64,000 nucleotides of DNA from Owenia fusiformis. Lineage: Eukaryota; Annelida; Polychaeta; Sabellida; Oweniidae. Of the stretch, positions 38,601-50,600 are shown piece after piece. Numbering within the stretch: the stretch's first letter is position 1; each line of letters starts with the position of its first letter. The notes below the pieces were generated by a model. The model was not told the origin of the DNA. It was given only the letters and a program-made list of their open reading frames with translations, and made no database searches. The translations under genes and the position numbers were made by a program. The stretch lies in contig CAIIXF020000006.1 in the NCBI GenBank assembly GCA_903813345.2, positions 2,294,001 through 2,358,000 of the forward strand. Direction: 5' to 3'.

Positions 38601-41600
38601 CACAAGTACACAGACATACAGGTACACACCACAGCCTTTTATACAAGTCGTGAACCACTCAGTCAAACACCCAGAATTACATAACGCACAAACAAACTTG
38701 TCTGAACCGGGAATCGAACCCAGGGCCAAGCGATATTGGTAACCTTGCTCTGCCACTGAGCCATAGCGGGTTTTAAAATAATGTTTTCAAGCTCAAAAAC
38801 ATCACAAGGAGGTTTTTATGACATCACTCTGACTCCGTCACAAGAAAGGGAATGGACTTTTTTCATAGATGTGGACTTATACAGAATAAATGTTTCTGTT
38901 TTTGAATTGATTATACATGTAATCTTTAAATATTTTTTTCTCCTGATTAGGACTTTTAAGTGGCTTAGAGTGTGAATAATTTCTTTGGGGAGGGGATTTT
39001 GGGGGACAAATAGTGATAAATTAAATATGCATATTCCTGAGACATCCAATTTATCCATACATACATGCAGTCTTGTTAGAATTTCCATACTTAACTTTAT
39101 GAACAATTTTATCAAGTTCATACATACATTATAAAATTATATTATATACTTTGACTGAGTAAACCCCTGATATTGCTAGCAAGTATGTAAAAGAGACATG
39201 GGAATGAGAACTGTATTGCGGGAGATATTATAATACAGGGTGAGCCAAGAAAAGGTAACCAAACCTAATGTTTGTTAATAACTCCGTCATTCAGCATGGC
39301 TTTAAAATCAAATTTGGCACAATTAAGCTGTTTGATGTTCTTTCCTTCTTCTTAGTTTCAATGATATATTTCAAATTGTCAGGATTTTATGGCCATTTAC
39401 AAAACATGCTCAAAATGCTGAAATGTGCCTCAGTCACCTGACATAAATTCCACCAGATTTTTATCTTTGGGGCTTACGTGTATACATAAAACCCTTGAAA
39501 CATTGACGCACAAGATAAGAAAGAAGATGAGAGCCACGACACAAGATGTAAATGCTCATGTCGTGAAAAAATGCCTGATATGTTAAAGTAAGCCTCCAGA
39601 CAACACTGTTAGCATGTTTTGTAGAATGGCTATATAAAACCATGACCATAGGAAATAGTGCTAATAAACTTTGCACGTGGTCTTTTGCCATTAAACCCAT
39701 GCTGTAAAACGAGTTATTAACATTTGTTTGGGTTACCTTTTTTGCTCATCCTGTATAGCCTAATAACTACAAAAACACTGACAAAGCAAACCAAACTTGC
39801 ATATTTAGCATGACAGATATATGAACGTACGTATAATCAAATTGGCAGGAACAATATAAATATCACTTTGGTAAAAAGAATATGTCATAATAATTTTGGA
39901 ATATATTTATAGACTTTACCATTCAAAAAACAGATCACGATGCAGATAACAAATGGAAGTCCTTGGAAGCTTGTATTGGTATCAAACATGATCTTTGGAG
40001 CCAATATAGGTATTACTGTCTTTCACCTAATATTATGCACTTTCAAAGTCTCATTAAAATCCCTCCTGAACCACATTTATATATAAAGGTAGAGTATGTG
40101 AATACCAGCTAGGCAGTATGAAATACGTAATAATACAAAAAGAAAAAATACCCAGGAATGCATTTGAGAGACTTCAATCAAACATCCAAATCATTGGATT
40201 TCACACACATCCAAATGAAATATATGAAACCTAAACCTCTGAAATAAAAATGACTGCCTTTTACTGACTCACGACTCAACTCTTGCATATTTCAGCATTT
40301 GTTGAGACAATAGACAGCTGTCCTAAGAGAGAGCAGATGTTATGTAAGAAGAGAGATATCACCAGTTTATCAGATGAACTGAAACAGGAGATGGTTGACA
40401 TAAAGGAAACTATGAATGAATTGAAAAAGGAAATACAAGGGCTCAAGAATTCAATGCAGGGTAAGGGTAATCATCCTTTGTCTAAGGGTATTTCACTTCT
40501 TTCTATAAGCTAAAGCAAAGTCCAAATATGTGGAGCTTACATAAACATTTACTTAAATGTCAATTAAGGTACATTACAGTATAACATATACAGGCCTGTC
40601 AACTTGGGAACACCTAACATGAGTGACTTGGAAATGTTGAACACCTCCCCTCAAAATGTGGACACCTTGGTCCAAATCTGAACACCTTGATCCAAATTTT
40701 GAACACCTTGGTTTAAATTTTATTACATCTTGGCAAATTTTGAACACCTCAAATTTTTCGCGCTCGCTACGCTCCCATTTGAGACATCCGTCAACGGGGG
40801 GGGGGGGTAGGTACGAAAGATTTCGAACGGAATGCGTGACATATACGTAATTCGCGTGAAAAGTCCGAACGAAATGCGTACATTTTTTTCCGGCGTTCGT
40901 ATTTTTGCTGTGTAGACGATCTTTTTTAGAAATTTTTCTGCAGAAATATTTTTGCTTGGTAAAATGCGTATTTGCGTGACATTTTCTGTCACGCAAAAAT
41001 AACTGGCGTGACTTCAAATTCTTCAGCAAATGCGTGACAAATACGCAAAATGCGGGACAGTTGACAGGCCTGCATATATATGAACACCTCTCTATAGTCA
41101 AAATCACTGTCCATGTGAAGACTTTCACCCATTTTGATAATCTCTCATTGAACATGTCCTAATTGAAACATTTGGCTGGTCCTTTCGGTTACCACCTTAT
41201 TTTGGCGAGTGATACCTCATTGGTATTTATAAGCATAGGATGTCTGGCCTGTGTTCTGTAACTTTCTATTGATCAGAACGTTGGCTTCCAAAAAAATCCT
41301 CCAAAACAATATGCTTTATTTAGCCGAGAAGGTTTATTTAATCTAAGCAACATAAATATAACTAAGTGAATGTGATACTGTCTCAAAACTGGATAGTTTC
41401 TGAACAGATGAATGACTTAGAAATTGAAGTTTAGGTGGGCCTATTCAAAGTGAGTGATTCAGACCTGATATCTGATTTTTTCAGTTCCACAATTTCATAG
41501 AGATTGCAGTGAAAACACAAGCTTTACTGGTGTTAGAACAATCCAACCGCAGGGACAAAATGCATTCAGAGTATACTGCAGTGGGGGATGTGTCTACATG

Positions 41601-44600
41601 GCCAGGCGATTTGATGGGAGTGTTGATTTCTACAGAGGCTGGACTGAGTATCAGTCAGGATTTGGTAGCCCAGGAGGAGAATATTTCATTGGCCTGGACA
41701 ACCTTCATGGTTTAGTAACTCAAGGGAACTATAAACTCAGAGTTGAACTTACCATGTGGCCTCCACAGAGTGAAACACGTCATGCTGAATACTCCATATT
41801 TGATGTGAGTGATGAAAAAGATAACTACAAACTGACAATTGGAGGATATAATGGAACTGCAGGGGACTCACTAGGCACTTACCACAATGGTATGGCATTT
41901 ACCACAAAGGATCATGACAATGATAAACGCAACAGCAGCAATTGTGCTGTCACATACAAAGGGGCTTGGTGGTATAAACATTGTTATGACTCAAATTTGT
42001 TTGGTTTATATAGTGCTGGCCCTAACTGCCCTGTTAGTGATGAGTGTGCATCATGGTTCAACTGGCCAAACAAAATTGCCTCACCAGACAATACTTACTA
42101 TTCTTTCAAAAAGATTGACATGAAAGTTTGTCCAAAATAAAAGTATCTTTGATATGATTACACAATGTCACACATAACAGAAGACACCAAAATTGGAGCT
42201 AGGGGAAGGGGAATTCATATTGGTGTGATGAATGACTTAAATATTTGTTAAATTACCTTCTAATTAGAATTATATACATGTATAGCTTTGAGTATACAAA
42301 GACTTTGATTCTATGATTTATTCTATCTATTTATTGCCATTCTTATTTAGAAAACACAAATATAAATTATCATAGTGAATAAATATTAATAATAAATACC
42401 TTAATTCCATAATCAAAACTTATATTGCAATGATAATATTGCAAGGATACAAATGAAATATATTGATGATTCACAGTCTTATGTTTTCATTAATTTACCA
42501 TCATGCTATAGAGTATATTTAATTACTTTTTCTTTTGAAGGGAAACTGAGATTAGTTATTTACATGTACCTTTAAGATAATATTTTACATGCAAGTGATA
42601 ATTTCACAGTTATTATAAACTTATACAAATAAAAATGAATCAATGTAGAAATGATGAGCACAAAGGGAAACATTCAACAAGCAGGAAGTTACATGCAAAG
42701 AAGTACATTTTTGTCTAATATGGTGAAGTGTTTGGATTTCAGGCTTCAAGGTCAAAACTGAAACAGGAAATACCTGTAGTTAACAATTTTTAAAATGAGA
42801 TTTTTAGATGTTAATTTGTACAGTATAATTCAAATCTGTTATCAATTTCATTAAATTTTTAATAATTCATTAAAATTAAAGTTAATTAATTTACAGATAG
42901 GATTAATCAATGTCAGTCCATCAAGAAACATGTCTGAAAACTTCAAGTTACACTTTGAGACACAGCTTATAGCTCTTACATATGAGAACCTTGCCACTTA
43001 TACCAGCTAAGCCTCTGTGTCAACATCATTGAATGCCAATGCATGTACTATTACCTCAATATAATATCTAAGATTGAACAAGTATATTTACCAATTTTCC
43101 TAATCTTGATTTCAAATATTTGGAAAACTGACCTGTGCTTGTTAACAGCTAGTACATGCTCACTTCAAAAGCTACATGTATTTACATTAAAGGGCTCAAT
43201 GACCTTTTCTGAAGTGCACCAAAATCAAAATAAATTCTATATAACCTGCATCTTGCACCAAACCTTCTTTTCAGCAAACATAAGAGCAAGAAATAATCTT
43301 CACTGGTTTTATTAGAATGCAACTGTGATAAAAAAATGGTTTGATCATCTAAATGAACTTTTATATGTACTCTTTTTGTATGCACTTTTATATATCTAAA
43401 AACAACAAAAGGCAAAGGGCTTGAGATAAAATAAATGAAAAGAGATAGTTGTAGAGACCCACTCTATCTATTAAAGCATAAAGGGCAAAATAGGGAAATG
43501 CAGTATGGTTTTAAAATCCCTTAATGGTCTGTGGTTTTGGAAAGTATAAATTGCTTGTTGTATTTTGTGGAATAATCTAAGTGCATTGGGAGTTAATGGG
43601 GACTTTTCTGGGTAGTAAATTGTTTTGTTGTTGTTTTGCCTGGCTTTAGTGAATGCAGACCTTGATCATGAAACTTCACTCCGGTAATCAGCTGATAGTG
43701 ATAGTGGGTTCCTGGCTCTGTGGTGTAAAGTTCCTCATAAATTATATCTTGTGAATCAGTGTTTAAGCCTTGAGAATGCCTTCGGTTGCAGAAATTGTAG
43801 TGGAATTTAGAAAAATACCTCACAGGAATTTCGGGGATTCCCCGTTTCTGCATTACAGCAGGGCAGTGAGGGGATCCATATGTTGCCTTGAAGCCTGGAT
43901 TCCTGGTAGGAATGTGCTTACCCGGCATTCACTGGGACCCTAAAAACCTTTAAAATTCCTCTAAAATATGTAACCTTGTGCAATCCTGGTAGGAATTTCT
44001 TTCAAATATCTATTAGAAATGCAATATCATGCATTCCTAGGTGGAATCTTTTAAAATACCGGTCTTTGAGCGTTTAGTATAAAATGCTCTTCGTACCTGC
44101 TTTGTTGTAACAGTTTTGACACCTACCGGCCCGGCACCCAGCATACGAGAAAGCATTTGGACGCTTAACGATTTTTCCGGTCTTTTGCAACTTTTTGCGG
44201 TACACTACAAGACGCGTGAAACATTACTTCAATTCTATACGAATAAAAGACATTGACGGAGATTTAAGATGTCATCTACACCAATGAGAATGTTTGTAAG
44301 TACAAATTGATTATTAAATCGCCAGATCATAGTTTCAAGGAGATAATTAAAATATAAAATCATAATCAGCCAACATTTAATAATATTTAATTCAATGAAT
44401 ATCTTTGAAGAAGATTTCTATAGTCTATTAAGTTCAAACAATAAGGTTTGGAAAGAATAGAAGAGAGATTTAATTTATTAATCTTTGGGTAAGATTTCTA
44501 TAGTCTATTAAGTTCGAACAGTAAGGTTTGGAAAGAATAGAAAAGAGAAATTTGATTCAATAGTTTTTGATTAATAACTTGCAATAAGATTTCTATAGTC

Positions 44601-47600
44601 TATTTGAGTTCAAATAATAGACCGTCTGAACGGTAAAGATTTGGAAGGAATAGAAAAGAGAAATTCAATTTAATTGGTATCTTTGAATAGGATTTCTGTA
44701 GTCTATCTAGATTCGAACATAGGTCACTTGGATGGCAGAGGTTTGATTAAGAGATAGAAAGAGAGAAATTACAATTAGTTTATGATTAGAATAGGTTGAT
44801 TACTCGGGGAATTTGATTGGCGATTGAATGATTAACCTGATTTCTCTTGTTTGTACTTTATATCGGAAAGTTAGGGCTGATTGATTGTCATCGATTTCTT
44901 ATTCATTTTCTGTTGACTGTTTAGTTCGAACATTTGAGGTTCGGAAGAAATAGTAGAAAATATAAGGAAGCTTTGAACGTAAATATCGGACCATTAAATA
45001 GTTATTTATATCTGCTTTGGATGAATATTTCCATTGTCTATTTAGTTCAGTCAGAGATCACTTGGTGTGGTAGAGGATTGAGAGAGAAATAGGAGTGAAA
45101 TAATCATCCCGCTGTCAAAATCCATAATTGTTTACAATTTACGTGTAGCCGCTAGAGTGAAAAAGCAAGTAATTACTTTGAAAGAGTTCAAGAAAGAGAG
45201 TTAATTGTCTAATTAGCCGATAACTTTTGAGTGTTGCGGTTTATTTGTAATTGAGCTATCACTTTAAAGGGATAATCGTATCAGCAGTTTACAACCCGAG
45301 AACATTATATCAAAATAAGTCATACCTGCCAACCTAAGACCAAAATTTTGCGGTAGATTTTTTTTAAATTGCTGTATTTTTGCGGTAGATTTTTTCAAAA
45401 TACGGTAGTTTTTGCGGTATTTTTCAACAAAATTGCGGTAGTTTTTGCGGTAGATTTTAGAAAAAACGGTAGTTTTTGCGGTAGATTTTAAAAAAAACGG
45501 TAGTTTTTGCGATAGATTTAAAAATACGGTAGTTTTTGCGGTAGATTTTAAAAAAATACTGAAGTTTCAGAGGTTTGCGGTAGAATTTTGAAAAAAGCGG
45601 TAGTTTTGCGGAAGATTTAGAAAAAATGCGGTAGTTTTACGGTAGATTTAAAAAATGCGGTAGTTTTTACGGTAGTTTTTTGAAAAACCGGTAGTTTTGC
45701 GAAAGATTCTGATAAAAATGCGGTAGTTTTACGGTAGAGTTTGAAAAAATGCGGTAGTTTTTACGGAAGCTTTTTGAAAAACTGGTAGTTTTGAGGAAAA
45801 TTTTGAAAAATGCGGTAGTTTTACGGTAGATTTTGAAAATTGCGGTCGTTTTTTACGGTATTTTTTTGAAAAACCGGTACTTTTGCGGAAGATTTCGAAA
45901 AAATACGGTAGTTTTACGGTAGATTTTGAAAATTGCAGTAGTTTTTACGGTAATTTTTTGAAAAACTGGTACTTTTGCGGAAGATTTGCCAAAATGCGGT
46001 ATTTTTCGGTAGATTTTGAAAAATGCGGTAGTTAAACCTTTATACAATGCGGTTTTCTATATTAATACAATGTTTACGTGGTCATATTGTTGTTGTTATT
46101 GTGATTACATATTTTACTGCAAGAGTGCTTTTTGATAATAACAGTTTGTAAAGCAGAACTACCACCTGAGAATTATACGAAACTATTATTTTCAAGAAAT
46201 AATAGATATACTATTTCCAAGAATAAATAGAGACTAAACACTTTTTATTCTTCATTTACCATGCCTACAATGGACTGACAGCAACTTTGGATTTTAATGT
46301 TTCAGCAACTCTTTTACAATAAATCTAGATTGATTCAAAATACGAACACAATATTCATATCTCCACTTTTATTCACCTTCTAACCATTTTTTTTAGATAT
46401 CAGGATGTTTGGAAATACCATGAATGAAACATTTACTGAAATACAAAATATGGATTTTACACATTTTTACTCACCATCTTAGATGATCTATCACTTTTAC
46501 GAATTGAAATGACAGACATAATGTTCATATAACATTGGAATCTTATGGTATTAAATATTGATTTGTTCACTCGCAAGTCTCTAATGATACCAATGTGTTT
46601 GTCTGGCACAAATAGAAAATAAGTACAGGTCAATTGTCTTTCAAAAATAATCTGTTATGAGCATTTGCTGAAACCTTTCCCCTGAGACATCGTTCAGATT
46701 CGGATATCACAATACTTTTATAATAAACCAGAACTCAATGCTTTATTTTTTAATTATGTATTTGTTACTGATAATGTGTTCTGATGAAAAATACAACATT
46801 TTATCGTTCTGTAAACAAATTGATTAAACTATGTATAATGTATATGTGGCGTTCATTATTGATCATAACAAATCAAACTACGCATATTTCATACGCTAAA
46901 TATGCATACGCATTTCCACTCATTTATTTAGATGAAGCGCAACTAAAATCATATTTTTGTTGCATTCGGAATAAAGATCTGTGTACAAAAGGGTTTGGTT
47001 AACTACAAAAATCATGGCAGAAAGAATTCTTTCTAGCAAGTGGTAGTTGGTGTTTGGACTGATTACACGAAAGCTTACTTAGATAAATGCGCAATAACCT
47101 GATAACCTCAGACCTGACGATACCTATTTATATGGCTTATGGGCCATGTAAACCAGCATAGAATATGCAAATTAGATAGATACATACATGTATAAATACA
47201 TATATCTATGTATTCATGCATATATATATATTATATGCCAGCACAGAATATGCAAATTAGATAGATACATACATTATTATATGTATTCATATATATGTAT
47301 GATATATATACAAGCATGGAATATGTTAATTTAGTTGGCATAGAATATGTTAATTAAATAACAATAATTCATGAATATCTTACATTGAGATATCTATGAA
47401 TATGCTTTATTTATGAGATATATGTGTATTCTATACATGTTATATATGTATGTATTTGTATATATCTTCTAAGCTGGTCCCCAGTCCCCAGTTACCAGTT
47501 TGAGATATCTATATGCTATATATAATATGTATGTATTTGTATGTATCTTTTAAGAAGGTCCCCAGTCCCCAGTTCCCAGTTTGAGATATTTATATGCTAT

Positions 47601-50600
47601 ATATAATATGTATGTATTTGTATGTATCTTTTAAGAAGGTCCCCAGTCCCCAGTTCCCAGTTTGAGATATCTATGTTTGTGTATATATGTATTTGTATGT
47701 ATCTTATAAGTTGGTCCCCAGTCCCCAGTTCCCATTTTGAGATATCTATGTTATATGTATGTATGTATCTTCTAAGCTGGTCCCCAGTCCCCAGTTCCCA
47801 GTTTGAGATATCTATATGTAGGTATTTGTATTAAACATTGACAGAATATGAAATGAATATAACATCGTAACAAAAAAGTACAATTGTAAATCTAATAATA
47901 GATTATTTATTCAAAACCGATCATCACATAACCAATTTATCCTATGAAAAGTGAGGTTTTACAAGAGAAGTTTTCAGGACACCCTGCATATCTAGTTTTT
48001 TTAAGCGTTCTCATTCTCATTATTTTCAAAAAATCCATCATCATTTTGGTTAAGAAAAATTCTACGGTCTGCTGAATCTATTTTTACAGAGAGAACAGGA
48101 AAATCCGCCCACGGCCAAGAAAACAAAACTGGACATGAATATTCTAAAATATTTCCACGATTGAACAATGTGAACCAGATGACCAAGATTGTTATGGGAT
48201 AAACATATTATCCTTTAGTCGGTTCAGGATATTGGGATTATCCTTGGCCAATATAATATTTTTTCCCTCTGGACCTAGCTGCGGGCCTCGGACAGATATA
48301 TTATATTTACCTCGGGAGAATCCCAATATCCTGAACCTCATATAGGATAATCTCTATATATGTCACGCTCCTCCAAGATATCAATTCTTTATCCTATACT
48401 TGGACATGTTACGGGTAAACAAAACTGAACATGAATATTCTAAAATATTTCCACGATTGAACAATGTGAACCAGATGACCAAGATTTGTATGGGATAAAC
48501 AATATTATCCTATAGTCGGTTCAGGATATTGGGATTATCCTTGGCCAATATAATATTTTTTCCCTCTGGACCTAGCTGCGGGCCTCGGACAGATATATTA
48601 TATTTACCTCGGGAGAATCCCAATATCCTGAACCTCATATAGGATAATCTCTATATATGTCACGCTCCTCCAAGATATCAATTCTTTATCCTATACTTGG
48701 ACATGTTACGGGTAAACAAAACTGAACATGAATATTCTAAAATATTTCCACGATTGAACAATGTGAACCAGATGACCAAGATTTGTATGGGATAAACAAT
48801 ATTATCCTATAGTCGGTTCAGGATATTGGGATTATCCTTGGCCAATATAATATATTTTCCCTCTGGACCTAGCTGCGGCCCTCGGACAGATATATTATAT
48901 TAAACTCGGGATAATCCCAATATCCTGAACCTCATATTGGATAATCTCTATATATGTCACGCTCCTCCAAGATATCAATTCTTTATCCCATACTTGGACG
49001 TGTTACGTGTACATAAAGCCGGTTTGTAAAAACTTATATTTTCATCAGCGGGCAGATATAGCTTTACGTCCCGCTCCGAGCGGTCAGATATAGTATATCT
49101 GCCCGCTACGTCATAATCGCTGTTCCCGTATTGGTTCTTTTTTGTAACGTTCGCATACTGTAAACTACAATGGAGAAAACACAGACAATCGCGATCTGTT
49201 TGATGTGTTAAAGAAGGGAAGGAGCACCGTATACCCCATTAATAATCAAAGATTTGAACAGTAAAAGAAACAAGAATACAAAACTGGACATTTTAAAATA
49301 ATTCTACGATTGGTTGCAAAGTTTCTGAACTTTGGCCAATTGAACAGTGTGATTGGTATGGGATAAACAAATCATCCTATAATCGGTTCAGGGTATTTGG
49401 ATTATCCCTTGGCCAATATAATATATCTGCCCGAGGGCCGTAATATCCTGAACCTCATATAGGATAATCTCTATATATCCCGAAGTTTTCAAGTATAATA
49501 TTTTCAAGATATGATCTGATATGACTTGCAGAAATAAATAGGAAGTAATCGTTTAGTTGATTGAATTATGGAAGTAGTGAAGTCAATGATTTAATGAATT
49601 AGAGCAAATGTTTTTAATTTGAACAGGCCATTCATCAAATGACAACTGAAGATTAACTTAAAATAGATTGTCTATCTATATATTTATATGCATGAGAGAC
49701 ATGTTATAATGTTAGTGAACTAATGATAATTTCACCTGTTCACATCCAGTTCCTATCATGATTGAAAACTGACTGGAGTAATTCTCTTCAAATTATTTAC
49801 TCATTATGAACAGAAATTTAATATTTCAATCGCTTAAAAGGCGTAAATAAATGCCAATTTGACTTCCAATAAAATCCGTCAATAATTTACTGATTACTTG
49901 CACATTTGAAGAGGTAAAACTTACAGCAATCAACCGTGGATTTACATGTAAACTCAATAGGATAGTTTCTAAATAGCAGAAAAAGCAATGAAATCTAGTG
50001 CTGCCATCTTTTATTCAGCTTTTTACTTGGGCTAGAGTTCCCTTTACTTACATGCTAAAATCTTGGAAAAGTGGCTTAATTTCATGATTTATCAAAGAGT
50101 GTTAGTTGAATCTGTATAAAACATATGACTTGAATGATATACCACATGATGACCCTGTTTATGAACATGTTGTGATTAAACGTGCAAATGTTGGTTGACA
50201 TACAAATAATCCAGGGTTTTAAAGCTTTTTAGCATTACATCTATGGAGATTTGGCCCAAGTTTTTTTAAATTGTCATAAAAAATTATTTAAATTACATAA
50301 CTGTGTAAATCAAAGCTATTCTAGGAGAAAACATTTCACTGAATTCAAATATGCCATTTAAAAGAAGGTAATGTAAGTCGTTAGAGGTTGAATATGCAAA
50401 TCTCTTAAAATCTCACGAAAAACGAGAATTAGCGAGATTTCAAAAGCTATACGGAAACTATACTATTGCATTTGTTTTTCGCGGGAAAAAGTTTCTCTCA
50501 TTGACGTCACAGATTTCTAAGCAGCTCATTATAATATTCATGAGCTGACTTTGTGGAAAGGTGAATAACATTGTAACAAAAGAGTACAATTGTAAATCTA

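Noticed and set aside
38707-38770. Possible tRNA gene on the minus strand
   Set aside because: A and B boxes are present but the acceptor stem does not pair and a SINE body follows; annotated as a SINE head instead.
40574-41155. 193-codon minus-strand frame
   Set aside because: It spans a terminal-inverted-repeat element and its flanks; composition follows the repeat and no domain is visible.
41509-42123. Frames in other registers over the fibrinogen exon
   Set aside because: Shadows; the fibrinogen domain frame carries all conserved motifs.
43593-43928. 111-codon minus-strand frame starting MPGKHIPTRNPG
   Set aside because: No recognisable domain or splice partner, and the region carries short TTCCTGGTAGGAAT-type repeats; too weak to call.
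48001-48186. 61-codon minus frame ending in an acidic Asn/Glu-rich stretch
   Set aside because: Overlaps the edge of the 297-bp array inside the foldback element, with no domain match I can name; not called as a gene.
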